Of a stretch of 64,000 bases of DNA, positions 27,422 through 35,949 are shown in pieces. A program made the position numbers and the translations under genes. The stretch's first letter is position 1. The number at the start of each line of letters is the position of its first letter. This DNA comes from Lachnospiraceae bacterium AC2012 (GTDB taxonomy: Bacteria > Bacillota > Clostridia > Lachnospirales > Lachnospiraceae), in the NCBI GenBank assembly GCA_000702525.1, contig JNIN01000001.1:372001-436000 (forward strand). Direction: 5' to 3'. Under the pieces are notes generated by a model. That model was not told the origin of the DNA. It did no database searches and saw nothing but the letters and a program-made list of their open reading frames with translations.

Positions 27422-27450
27422 TTGAAAAATTCTCCCTCGGATGCTAAAAT
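27422..27450 (+). promoter_or_regulatory. Sigma-A promoter of codY
   Basis: TTGAAA (27422-27427), a 17-bp spacer and TAAAAT (27445-27450), directly downstream of the CodY box. Confidence 0.72.
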
Positions 27451-27488
27451 GGTCACACAAATCAATCCGATTAATCAGGAGGTGTCCT

Positions 27489-28268
27489 ATGGGAGTCCAA
27501 TTACTGGATAAGACAAGAAAGATTGGTAAATTACTACATAACAACAATTCATCCAAGGTTGTTTTTAACGATATTTGCGAAGTACTTGCAGAGATTTTAT
27601 CCTCTTCCGTACTTGTAATAAGCCGAAAGGGTAAGGTCCTTGGATCGTGTTCGACAGAAGGAACTCCGGACATCACAGAGTTGTTGGTGGAAGATATTGG
27701 TGAATTTATCGATCCGATGTTAAATGAAAGATTATTAGGGATTCTTTCAACAAAAGAAAATGTGAATCTTAGAACACTAGGATTTGAAAAGACAGATACA
27801 TCACGTTATTCTGCAATTATCACACCGATTGATATTGCGGGAGAAAGACTGGGAACGTTGTTCGTATATCGATATGATAAGCAGTATGATATCGATGATA
27901 TTATTCTTAGTGAATACGGAACAACTGTCGTTGGGCTCGAGATGATGCGTTCGGTAAATGAAGAAAATGCAGAAGAAAATCGTAAGATTCAGATTGTGAA
28001 ATCTGCGATTTCTACCTTGTCTCATTCTGAGTTGGAAGCCATTATTCATATTTTTGATGAATTAAATGGTACAGAAGGGATTTTGGTTGCATCCAAGATT
28101 GCCGATCGAGTTAATATCACAAGATCTGTTATTGTAAATGCACTTCGTAAATTTGAAAGTGCCGGTGTTATTGAATCCAGATCCTCTGGAATGAAGGGAA
28201 CATATATTAAAGTTCTTAATGATGTCGTTTTTGATGAACTGGCAAAGGTTAAGAAGCAGAATATGTAA
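27489..28268 (+). CDS. codY: GTP- and branched-chain-amino-acid-sensing global repressor CodY
   Basis: 259 residues, the usual CodY length. The N-terminal GAF-type sensing domain begins LLDKTRKIGKLLH, with SSSVLVISRKGKVLG. The C-terminal winged helix reads ASKIADRVNITRSVIVNALRKFESAGVIESRSSGMKGTYI. AGGAGGTG precedes the ATG at 27489. CodY represses nutrient-scavenging genes when isoleucine/leucine/valine and GTP are plentiful, and in Bacillus also represses motility. Its position directly ahead of flgB matches B. subtilis. Confidence 0.96.
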   Translation: MGVQLLDKTRKIGKLLHNNNSSKVVFNDICEVLAEILSSSVLVISRKGKVLGSCSTEGTPDITELLVEDIGEFIDPMLNERLLGILSTKENVNLRTLGFEKTDTSRYSAIITPIDIAGERLGTLFVYRYDKQYDIDDIILSEYGTTVVGLEMMRSVNEENAEENRKIQIVKSAISTLSHSELEAIIHIFDELNGTEGILVASKIADRVNITRSVIVNALRKFESAGVIESRSSGMKGTYIKVLNDVVFDELAKVKKQNM

Positions 28269-28293
28269 CCAAATAGTTAGGAAGTTTTGTTTT

Positions 28294-28337
28294 AAAGGGA
28301 TTTATAGTTTGAAGAGAACTATAAATCCCTTTTTTAA
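28294..28337 (+). terminator. Rho-independent terminator after codY
   Basis: A 16-bp stem (AAAGGGATTTATAGTT 28294-28309 / AACTATAAATCCCTTT 28317-28332) with a 7-nt loop and a T run. It isolates the flagellar operon from codY. Confidence 0.9.
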
Positions 28338-28400
28338 CCTCAAAAAACAGATATCTAGTGGATATGATACAGAATAGATACTACATCGTGTAAAAATTTC

Positions 28401-28428
28401 TTGTGTTTTTTGCCCAATTCTTTATAAT
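28401..28428 (+). promoter_or_regulatory. Sigma-A-type promoter of the flgB operon
   Basis: TTGTGT (28401-28406), a 16-bp spacer and TATAAT (28423-28428), about 48 bp before flgB. No good sigma-28 or CodY site is visible in the 140-bp intergenic region. Confidence 0.6.
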
Positions 28429-28475
28429 TAATGTTGAATGGGTATGTTGTGCATATTTTTAGGAAAGGAGCTTAT

Positions 28476-28865
28476 ATGATTACATCCAATGCATTTAATT
28501 ATATTAATGTTTTAGATAAGGCTGCAGATGCTAGTTATAAGCGTGAGACTATCATTTCAAATAACATTGCAAATGCAACAACGCCAAATTATAAGCGTCA
28601 GGACTTGGAATTTGAAGATGTCTTAGAGAAGAAGCTTCTTAGTACGCAATATACGGATATTAACGATGCGGTTAAAAATGTCGATACTTCAAAGCTGGTT
28701 GGTAGACAGTATACCGATTATGCCGGTTATTCTTATCGACTAGATAAAAACAATGTGGATATCGATACGGAGAATGTAGAACTTGCTTCGGAACAGCTTC
28801 GTTATCAGACGGAGATTCAAAGTGTAACTATGGATTTTACACGTTTAAAAACAGTGATTAAGTAA
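28476..28865 (+). CDS. flgB: Flagellar proximal rod protein FlgB
   Basis: 129 residues with the axial-protein signature ISNNIANATTPNYKRQDLEFEDVL near the N-terminus and a C-terminal helix (ELASEQLRYQTEIQSVTMDFTRLKTVI). It forms the proximal rod with FlgC and is exported by the flagellar type III system. AAAGGAG 6 nt before the ATG at 28476 fixes the start; an upstream in-frame ATG lacks one. First gene of the fla operon. Confidence 0.95.
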   Translation: MITSNAFNYINVLDKAADASYKRETIISNNIANATTPNYKRQDLEFEDVLEKKLLSTQYTDINDAVKNVDTSKLVGRQYTDYAGYSYRLDKNNVDIDTENVELASEQLRYQTEIQSVTMDFTRLKTVIK

Positions 28866-28880
28866 GAATAGGAGGAGCTT

Positions 28881-29330
28881 ATGGGATTATTTCAATCTTT
28901 TGATATTTGTGCATCCGGTATGACGGCACAGAGATTTCGTATGGATACCATTGCGGATAATATTGCGAATATCAATACGACCAGGACAGAAGATGGCGGC
29001 CCTTATACTCGTAAAGTAGTAACATTTACAGAGAAGACATTAGGCTCTTCATCTTTTGCAGATATTTTAGACAAAAAGCAGGCATATCTTGGAAATGGTG
29101 TGAAGGTTTCCAGGGTATATGAGGATACAGAAACGGATTATATTATGACCTATGATCCTTCTCATCCGGATGCAGATGAGAATGGATATGTTACGTATCC
29201 AAATGTAAATACAGTGACAGAAATGACGAATTTAATTGACAGTAGTAGAGCGTATGAAGCCAATGTAACAGCTTTTGAAGCAGTAAAATCTATGGCACAG
29301 ACGGGTATTACCGCTGGTGGTAATTCGTAA
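28881..29330 (+). CDS. flgC: Flagellar proximal rod protein FlgC
   Basis: 149 residues, normal length. The N-terminal GMTAQRFRMDTIADNIANINTTRT is the rod/hook signature. The C-terminal VNTVTEMTNLIDSSRAYEANVTAFEAVKSM helix is characteristic of FlgC. AGGAGG precedes the ATG, 15 bp after flgB. Confidence 0.96.
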   Translation: MGLFQSFDICASGMTAQRFRMDTIADNIANINTTRTEDGGPYTRKVVTFTEKTLGSSSFADILDKKQAYLGNGVKVSRVYEDTETDYIMTYDPSHPDADENGYVTYPNVNTVTEMTNLIDSSRAYEANVTAFEAVKSMAQTGITAGGNS

Positions 29331-29352
29331 TTTGTAATAAGGGAGAGTTAGC

Positions 29353-29673
29353 ATGGACGTTAGTGCAGTTCAAAGTTTATATGGTACGGCACCTACTGTT
29401 TCGACGGAGGAAATCAAGAAGGCTCAGCAGGAAAATAATAATGCAAAGAGCTTTAGTACAGTCTTTGATTCCGTGATGGGCTTAGTGGATGAGACAAATA
29501 CATTACAGAATAAAGCAGATGCAGAATCTATTAAGTTTGCATTAGGTGAATCAGAAAACACGCATGATTTGGCAATTGCGCAGCAAAAGGCGAATGTTGC
29601 TTTGTCATACACAGTGGCAGTGCGTGATCGTTTTATTTCAGCATATCAAGAGATTATGCAGATGCAGATGTAA
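29353..29673 (+). CDS. fliE: Flagellar hook-basal body protein FliE
   Basis: 106 residues. It links the MS ring to the rod. FSTVFDSVMGLVDETN and the C-terminal ALSYTVAVRDRFISAYQEIMQMQM helix are diagnostic. It lies between flgC and fliF as in Bacillus. Confidence 0.93.
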   Translation: MDVSAVQSLYGTAPTVSTEEIKKAQQENNNAKSFSTVFDSVMGLVDETNTLQNKADAESIKFALGESENTHDLAIAQQKANVALSYTVAVRDRFISAYQEIMQMQM

Positions 29674-29700
29674 GTTTGAGGTTGAACAGAGGGTTGATTT

Positions 29701-31320
29701 ATGCCGGAGAGAATTCAGGAAATATTAAATAGAATTATCGAGTGGTGGAAGAAATTCACAAGTAGACAGAAGGCTCTGATTATCAGTTCTGCTGTAGTTG
29801 TGGTAGTTGCAATCGGTATTCTGGTTTATGTAGTCACAAGACCGGTTATGGTGGAACTATTGACAGCAGAAGATGCTACTACGGCGAATTCTGTGGAAGA
29901 ATTGTTAAATAGTAATGATATTCCTTTCACGAGAGAAACTTCTGGAGGAAAATATACATATAAAGTAAATGAGAAGGATCAGGCAGATGCACAGATTCTT
30001 CTTGGAACGAATCAGATTCAGACGGAAGGTTATTCGATTGATGATGTATTGAATGGTTCCTTTAGTACAACAGAAGCGGACAAAGAGAAGAAATATCAGG
30101 TTTATCTTGAGAACAAATTCGAGGAACAATTAGAGACATTAGGACCGGTGGATTCTGCGCAGGTAACACTGTCTATTCCAGAAGATGATGGTACGTTGAT
30201 TGCAGAAGAGCAGGAATCCTATGCCAAGGTTATTCTTGATTTAACAGATGCCAATACCATTGACGATATCACGACCTGGTCTGCGAATATTGCAAAATAT
30301 ATGGCGACCGGTCTTGGAAATGATACGACGGATCATATTACGATTATCGATGGTGACGGTAATATGCTATTTGCAGGTGGAGATGAGACGAGTGTTGCGG
30401 CAACAGCGTCTTCCAATCAGGCTGCGAAAACGAATGCAGAAAATGCCGTTGCAAGCAAGGTCAGAGCAACGATTGCAAGTGCAAATTCCGATGGTTCGGT
30501 ATATGACGATGTAGATGTAGGTGTGAACCTGTCGATGTCATTTGATGATACACAGATTCAGGATTACGATTATCATCTGGATGATGGTCGTACCGAGGGA
30601 TATTTGGATAGTAGAACAACATCCAAGACGGAATCTACTTCCGGTTCCGGTGGTACACCTGGAACAGATTCGAATGATACAACCTATGTGTTAGATGATA
30701 ATTCTTCGACGAGTTCATCATCTTCTGATGTTACGGAAGATTTCCTTCCAGATGAGACGATTACAACGACCAATGGGGAAGTTGGCAAGGTTTCTTATGA
30801 TGAGTCTTCTATTTCCATTGTGGCAACATCGTATGTGATTTATAACGAAGATCAGATGAAGGCCAGTGGTCAATTAGAAGATCAAAGCTTTGATGAATTT
30901 GTGGCAGCGAATTCGGAACGTCAGCAGGTTGAGGCGGATGAAGCTGTAATTACAGCGGTTGCCAATGCGACCGGTATTCCGACAGCAAATATTTCTATTA
31001 TTGCTTATCAGGTACCGATGTTCCAGTATTCTGATTCGGGTCGTGACCTGACAGATTACCTGCAGATTATCATTGCGCTTCTTGTATTTGCACTTCTTGG
31101 ATTTGTTGTATTTAGAACATTTAGAACAGAGAAGGAAGAAGAGGCAGAGGAAGAAGTTACTGTCGAGGATCTTTTGGAACAGGCACAGGAAGAAGAATTG
31201 GAAGATATTGGTGTTACAGAGAAATCTGAAACTCGTATTTTGATAGAGAAATTTGTGGATGAAAATCCAGAAGCGGTTGCCAATCTGCTTAGAAATTGGC
31301 TAAATGACGATTGGAGTTAA
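29701..31320 (+). CDS. fliF: Flagellar MS-ring protein FliF
   Basis: 539 residues. A first membrane segment (about 24-46, ALIISSAVVVVVAIGILVYVV) is followed by ring-building motifs: LLNSNDIPFT, LGPVDSAQVTLSIPEDD and AVASKVRATIASA in the periplasmic part. A Ser/Thr/Asp-rich linker lies at about 300-345, and a second membrane segment (YLQIIIALLVFALLGFVVF) at about 447-466. The C-terminal tail that binds FliG ends NLLRNWLNDDWS. A TTG or GTG start is not needed because a good ATG is present. Confidence 0.95.
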   Translation: MPERIQEILNRIIEWWKKFTSRQKALIISSAVVVVVAIGILVYVVTRPVMVELLTAEDATTANSVEELLNSNDIPFTRETSGGKYTYKVNEKDQADAQILLGTNQIQTEGYSIDDVLNGSFSTTEADKEKKYQVYLENKFEEQLETLGPVDSAQVTLSIPEDDGTLIAEEQESYAKVILDLTDANTIDDITTWSANIAKYMATGLGNDTTDHITIIDGDGNMLFAGGDETSVAATASSNQAAKTNAENAVASKVRATIASANSDGSVYDDVDVGVNLSMSFDDTQIQDYDYHLDDGRTEGYLDSRTTSKTESTSGSGGTPGTDSNDTTYVLDDNSSTSSSSSDVTEDFLPDETITTTNGEVGKVSYDESSISIVATSYVIYNEDQMKASGQLEDQSFDEFVAANSERQQVEADEAVITAVANATGIPTANISIIAYQVPMFQYSDSGRDLTDYLQIIIALLVFALLGFVVFRTFRTEKEEEAEEEVTVEDLLEQAQEEELEDIGVTEKSETRILIEKFVDENPEAVANLLRNWLNDDWS

Positions 31321-31323
31321 CAG

Positions 31324-32343
31324 ATGGCAGAAGAGGAACAGGAGCTTAATTTAAGCGGAGTGCAAAAGGCTGCAATTCTTTTGATTACATTGGGGCCGGA
31401 AAAGTCCTCCGAAGTGTTTAAGCATCTCAAGGAAGAAGAAATTGAAGAATTGACATTGGAGATTGCGAATACCAGAAGTGTATCTCCGGAAGTGAAAGAA
31501 CACGTGTTGAATGAGTTCTATCAAGTATGTCTTGCACAGCAATATATTGCAGAAGGTGGTATTGGCTATGCGAAAGAATTGCTTGAAAAAGCACTTGGTG
31601 ATGAAAGAGCGCAGGCGGTTATTACAAAACTTACCGCTTCGCTTCAGGTGCGTCCTTTTGAATTTATTCGTAAGACAGAGCCTAGTCAGGTGTTAAACTT
31701 CATTCAGGATGAACACCCACAGACAATCGCTATGATTTTGTCCTACCTTCCGGCTGCGCAGGCATCCCTGATTTTGGGTGCGCTTAGTCCGGAAATGCAG
31801 GCAGATGTTGCAAAGAGAATCGCTCTTATGGATCGAACCAGTCCTGAAATCATTAAGGAGGTTGAGCGTATTTTGGAAAGAAAACTCTCTTCTCTGATCA
31901 ACCAGGATTACACGGTTGCAGGTGGTGTAGATGCGACAGTTGCAATCTTGAATGCCGTAGATCGTGGTACAGAAAAACGTATTATGGAATCTCTCGAAAT
32001 CGACGAGCCAGAATTGGCGGAAGAAATCAGAAAGAAGATGTTCGTGTTCGAAGATATCCTCCTTTTGGACGATCGTGCCATTCAGCGAGTGCTGCGTGAT
32101 GTAGATAACAGTACGCTTGGTGTTGCATTAAAGGGTTCGAATGAAGAGGTACAGAATGTTGTCTTCCGAAATATGTCATCCAGACTGGCATCTATGGTTA
32201 AGGAAGATATGGATTTCATGGGACCTGTACGTATGAAGGATGTAGAAGAAGCACAGCAGCAGATTGTTGCGGTTATTCGTAAGCTAGAAGACGCCGGCGA
32301 GATTGTAATCTCTAGAGGTGGAGGTGATGATCTGGTTGTCTAG
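31324..32343 (+). CDS. fliG: Flagellar motor switch protein FliG
   Basis: 339 residues of armadillo-like helices. LSGVQKAAILLITLGPEKSSEVFKHL starts the N-domain, EHPQTIAMILSYLPAAQAS is the middle domain EHPQ motif, and the C-terminal torque-generating domain contains MFVFEDILLLDDRAIQRVLRDVD. It forms the C-ring face that touches the stator. The start follows the fliF stop by 3 bp, and the end overlaps fliH. Confidence 0.96.
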   Translation: MAEEEQELNLSGVQKAAILLITLGPEKSSEVFKHLKEEEIEELTLEIANTRSVSPEVKEHVLNEFYQVCLAQQYIAEGGIGYAKELLEKALGDERAQAVITKLTASLQVRPFEFIRKTEPSQVLNFIQDEHPQTIAMILSYLPAAQASLILGALSPEMQADVAKRIALMDRTSPEIIKEVERILERKLSSLINQDYTVAGGVDATVAILNAVDRGTEKRIMESLEIDEPELAEEIRKKMFVFEDILLLDDRAIQRVLRDVDNSTLGVALKGSNEEVQNVVFRNMSSRLASMVKEDMDFMGPVRMKDVEEAQQQIVAVIRKLEDAGEIVISRGGGDDLVV

Positions 32344-33202
32344 AAATATTATTTATCAGATGCAGATTAAACCTGATTCCGATGACGAATTGATAATCAA
32401 TTCGAATGATTTGGTTCAGGAGCGTATGGAAGAACTTCAGAGAGAAATGGAGCAGAAGGCCAAAGAAGAAGCTTTTCGTCAGATGATGGAACCGAGACCC
32501 GTGTTGGATGAAGAGGGGAATCCAGTGCTTGATGAAGAGGGGAATCCCGTGGTAGAAGTCCCAGACCCTTCGGAATTTGAGGTTCAGGAAGAAGAGCCTC
32601 AAATTGATTATGCGGAACAGGCAAGGGAAGAAGCGGAGATGATTCTGAATCAGGCTCGAATGGAAGCGGACTCCATTTTACAGGATGCCATGAATCAGGC
32701 AGAGGAAATGAGGTCGAATGCGGTTGCTTCCGGGCATGACGAGGGTTATCGTGATGGCATGGCAAGAGCAACACAAGAGATGGAGATGGCCAGAGCTGAG
32801 ATTCAGGCAGAGAGAGACCAGATGAATGCGGAATTAAAAGACAGGCAACAAGGTATGGAACATGATCTGGTAGATGTTATTACGGAAGTTGTGGAAAAAG
32901 TATTTCTGGTGCAATTTGCAGATAAGAAAGAGATTGTGCTTCATTTAGTGGATAATGCGCTTTCAAATATTGAAGGCAGTAAAATTTTCCAGATCAAGGT
33001 AAGTGAATATAATTACGAATTTTTGGAGAATAACAAGGTTGACTTGCAGGATCGCGTTGGATCTGATGTACAGGTAGATATTGTTTTAGATCCGTTATTA
33101 GATCAGAGTCAATGTATTATTGAGACGGATGGAGGCATCTTTGATTGTAGTTTAGGCGTTCAGTTGGAAAATCTGATCAAAGATTTAAGATCACTAAGTT
33201 AA
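32336..33202 (+). CDS. fliH: Flagellar export regulator FliH
   Basis: About 288 residues. It binds and regulates the FliI ATPase. An N-terminal segment with a duplicated LDEEGNPV unit precedes a long Ala/Glu/Met coiled coil (EQAREEAEMILNQARMEADS), followed by the GHDEGYRDGMARA motif and a C-terminal FliH domain (VVEKVFLVQFADKKEIVLHLVDNAL). The start is uncertain. A nine-base Shine-Dalgarno (GGAGGTGAT, 32320-32328) favours TTG at 32336; ATG at 32327 and GTG at 32318 are in frame. All of these overlap the end of fliG. Confidence 0.85.
   Translation: MSRNIIYQMQIKPDSDDELIINSNDLVQERMEELQREMEQKAKEEAFRQMMEPRPVLDEEGNPVLDEEGNPVVEVPDPSEFEVQEEEPQIDYAEQAREEAEMILNQARMEADSILQDAMNQAEEMRSNAVASGHDEGYRDGMARATQEMEMARAEIQAERDQMNAELKDRQQGMEHDLVDVITEVVEKVFLVQFADKKEIVLHLVDNALSNIEGSKIFQIKVSEYNYEFLENNKVDLQDRVGSDVQVDIVLDPLLDQSQCIIETDGGIFDCSLGVQLENLIKDLRSLS
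32507..32547 (+). repeat. Two direct copies of a 17-bp unit, 24-bp period, within fliH
   Basis: GATGAAGAGGGGAATCC occurs at 32507-32523 and 32531-32547. It encodes two consecutive DEEGNP units and looks like a recent in-frame duplication. Confidence 0.9.
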
Positions 33203-33214
33203 AGGACTGATTTG

Positions 33215-34570
33215 ATGGATTTTGATGCAAATAAGTACTATAACCTGGTTGAGAATACGTATTTCAATAAGCTGGGGAAAGTTGTAAAAGTTGTTGGGCT
33301 TACGATAGAGTCATTGGGCCCTAGTGCAAAATTAAATGATTTATGTGAGATTATCACATCGGATGATAGAAGGATCATGGCAGAGGTCGTAGGATTTCGT
33401 GACAAGGTCCTTCTTCTTATGCCTTATACAAGTATGGAAGGCGTTGGAGTCGGTTGTATCGTTGAGAATACAGGACATCCCCTTTGCATTCCGGTTGGAG
33501 ATGGCTTACTTGGACATACAGTGGACGGAATTGGCCGACCGACCGATATAAAAGATGAGGAGAATATCGAATTAGAGGTCGAATATCCGGTAGATGCGTT
33601 ACCACCGGATCCTATGAGCCGCGTTATCATTTCCGAAGTCCTTCCGCTTGGAGTAAAGGCGGTAGATGGCCTGATTACCGTAGGTAAGGGACAGCGTATT
33701 GGAATCTTTGCGGGTTCTGGTGTAGGTAAGAGTACCCTGATGGGTATGTTTGCTAGAAATACAAGGGCGCAGGTGAATGTCATTGCGTTGATTGGTGAAC
33801 GAGGTCGAGAGGTTCGTGAATTCGTGGAACATGACCTCGGGGAGGAAGGCATGAAGCGGTCCGTTGTTGTTGTGGCAACATCGGATAAGCCGGCATTGAT
33901 CCGTAAAAAGGCGGCTATGACAGCGACAGCAATTGCGGAATATTTCCGAGATCAGGGCAAGGATGTCCTTCTGATGATGGACAGTTTGACGCGTTTTTCC
34001 ATGGCGCAGCGTGAAATTGGACTGGCATCCGGCGAACCACCGGTTACGAGAGGTTATCCGCCATCCGTTTATTCGGAGATGCCAAAGCTCCTCGAGCGTG
34101 CAGGTAATTCGGATCGCGGTTCCATTACGGGGCTTTATACCGTTCTTGTAGATGGAGATGATTTTAATGAGCCGATTACCGATACGGCGAGATCCATTTT
34201 GGATGGTCATATCATGTTGAATCGTCGGTTGGCGCAGCGAAATCATTATCCTGCCATTGATGTGTTGCAGTCGATTTCAAGAGTTATGTCTGCGGTTGCA
34301 GATAAACCTCATAAATATTCTGCCGGTCAGCTGAAGAATGTTATGGCGACCTATCAGGAGGCAGAGGATTTGATTAATATTGGAGCCTATAAGCCGGGTT
34401 CAAACAAGAATATTGATTATGCTGTTTCTAAGATTGATGAAGTAAATGAATTCCTGCTTCAGGCAACGGATGAGAAATTTGCTTTTGAAGATATTGTCAA
34501 TCGTTTGGAAGAAATGTTCCCGCCACCGCAGCCAAAACCTGTGGAAGAGGCTTCTGAGCCGGTTCCGTAG
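33215..34570 (+). CDS. fliI: Flagellar export ATPase FliI
   Basis: 451 residues of the F1-type hexameric ATPase energising flagellar export. Walker A is AGSGVGKSTLMGM (about residue 165), followed by ALIGERGREVREF, Walker B DVLLMMDSLTRFSMAQREI, and TRGYPPSVYSEMPKLLERAG, a FliI signature. The ATG at 33215 with AAAGGA 8 nt upstream is preferred over the adjacent TTG at 33212. Confidence 0.97.
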   Translation: MDFDANKYYNLVENTYFNKLGKVVKVVGLTIESLGPSAKLNDLCEIITSDDRRIMAEVVGFRDKVLLLMPYTSMEGVGVGCIVENTGHPLCIPVGDGLLGHTVDGIGRPTDIKDEENIELEVEYPVDALPPDPMSRVIISEVLPLGVKAVDGLITVGKGQRIGIFAGSGVGKSTLMGMFARNTRAQVNVIALIGERGREVREFVEHDLGEEGMKRSVVVVATSDKPALIRKKAAMTATAIAEYFRDQGKDVLLMMDSLTRFSMAQREIGLASGEPPVTRGYPPSVYSEMPKLLERAGNSDRGSITGLYTVLVDGDDFNEPITDTARSILDGHIMLNRRLAQRNHYPAIDVLQSISRVMSAVADKPHKYSAGQLKNVMATYQEAEDLINIGAYKPGSNKNIDYAVSKIDEVNEFLLQATDEKFAFEDIVNRLEEMFPPPQPKPVEEASEPVP

Positions 34571-34612
34571 AAATGATTACGGCGTAAACATTTCTAGATA
34601 GGGAGATAGGAT

Positions 34613-35062
34613 ATGGCGAAATTTAAGTATCGTATGCAAAATATTCTGGATGTCACAGAAAAACTGGAGAGCCAGGAAAGAGCGAATTTTAGTCTTGCAA
34701 ATGCAAAATTGGAGGAAGAGCAGAAAAAATTGCAACAATTGCTTGTGCAAAGGGCGGGGTATGAGTCAAAACTTGCGGAATTAAATGCAGGAAAGCTTGA
34801 TTTACAAGAGATTCATACAACGAAGGCTGCTATTGATTCCATGAAGGTTTTGGTTAAAAACCAGATGCTTGAAGTTCGAAAAGCGCAGAGGGGTGTGGAA
34901 ATAGCCAGAAAGCGTTTGGATGATATCATGAAGGATCGTAAGACGCATGAGAATCTGAAAGAGAAGGCATTTGAAGAATTTAAGCAGGAACTGGCACAAG
35001 AAGAGAGCAAGGCGACAGATGAGCTGGTTAGTTATACATATCGCATAGAAAATGAGAAATAA
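34613..35062 (+). CDS. fliJ: Flagellar export chaperone FliJ
   Basis: A 149-residue all-coiled-coil protein. FKYRMQNILDVTEKLESQERANFSLA is the conserved FliJ N-terminus, and Lys/Glu-rich heptads run to the end. It is the F1-gamma-like stalk in the export ATPase. The position after fliI confirms the call. Confidence 0.9.
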   Translation: MAKFKYRMQNILDVTEKLESQERANFSLANAKLEEEQKKLQQLLVQRAGYESKLAELNAGKLDLQEIHTTKAAIDSMKVLVKNQMLEVRKAQRGVEIARKRLDDIMKDRKTHENLKEKAFEEFKQELAQEESKATDELVSYTYRIENEK

Positions 35063-35076
35063 GATGGAGAATTATT

Positions 35077-35913
35077 ATGGCTGAAGAAGAAAAGGAATTG
35101 TCAAAGGCGGAAAAGAAGGCTTTGAAGAAACAGGAAAAGGAAGAGAAGAAGAAAGCGAAAAAAGCCGGAAAAGAAGGCCCGGATGGAGAAGGGCAGGATG
35201 AGGACGAAGGCGGCGTAGGCGGCAAGATTATTGTAGCCTTAGTTGCGCTTATGATTATCGCTGTATGGCTCGTAATCTTCGGCCTTTTAATCAAGATGGA
35301 TGTTGGAGGATTTGGATCTACCGTTTTATATCCTGTTTTGAAGGACGTTCCTGTGATTAATCAAATTCTTCCGGAGTCGGAGGAATATGCAGAAGAAGAT
35401 AGCGCCTATCAGTTTAGTACCGTGGATGAAGCGGTTGCTAGAATTAAGGAATTAGAACAGCAATTGGCAGATGCGCAGTCATCAAATGATGCGACAGCTG
35501 CGGAGATTGCGGATCTTCAGGCACAGGCTGCGGAATTGCAAACATACAAAGAAAATGAAGCAGCTTTTGAAGAAACGAAAGAAAAATTTTACGAAGAGGT
35601 TGTCTATAACGACAATGCACCCGATATAGATACATATAAAGAGTATTATGAATCGATTGAGCCTGATAATGCAGCTGCAATTTATAAGCAGGTTGTGGAA
35701 CAGGAACAGACAAGCCAGGAGATTTCGGATTATGTAGCGGCATACTCCGCTATGGATCCTTCAGCAGCAGCAAAGATTTTTGATTCGATGACAGATAATC
35801 TGTCTCTGGTTGCTGAAATACTTGAGAATATGAGCTCCCAGGCTAGAGGTGATATTCTTGCTGCAATGGATACGGACACTGCCGCTCAAGTGACCGAAAT
35901 GATGCAGCCTTAG
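35077..35913 (+). CDS. MotE/YlxF-like flagellar membrane protein
   Basis: 278 residues. A highly charged Lys/Glu N-terminus precedes one membrane segment (about 50-72, KIIVALVALMIIAVWLVIFGLLI), a coiled coil (VARIKELEQQLADAQ) and a C-terminal MgtE_N-like helical domain (AAYSAMDPSAAAKIFDSM, then EILENMSSQARGDILAAMD). This is the architecture of MotE/YlxF, and the site between fliJ and fliK is that of ylxF in B. subtilis. MotE-type proteins chaperone stator assembly in some bacteria; that role is inferred here. Confidence 0.8.
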   Translation: MAEEEKELSKAEKKALKKQEKEEKKKAKKAGKEGPDGEGQDEDEGGVGGKIIVALVALMIIAVWLVIFGLLIKMDVGGFGSTVLYPVLKDVPVINQILPESEEYAEEDSAYQFSTVDEAVARIKELEQQLADAQSSNDATAAEIADLQAQAAELQTYKENEAAFEETKEKFYEEVVYNDNAPDIDTYKEYYESIEPDNAAAIYKQVVEQEQTSQEISDYVAAYSAMDPSAAAKIFDSMTDNLSLVAEILENMSSQARGDILAAMDTDTAAQVTEMMQP

Positions 35914-35949
35914 AATATAAATTATGAAATTTAAGAAAGGAGGATGCGA

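Noticed and set aside
28338-28475. c-di-GMP riboswitch or sigma-28 promoter ahead of flgB.
   Set aside because: Neither a GEMM-like fold nor a TAAAGTTT/GCCGATAA pair could be found; a sigma-A-type promoter fits better.
33599-34246. A 215-codon minus-strand frame.
   Set aside because: Antisense shadow of fliI; the plus frame has all ATPase motifs.
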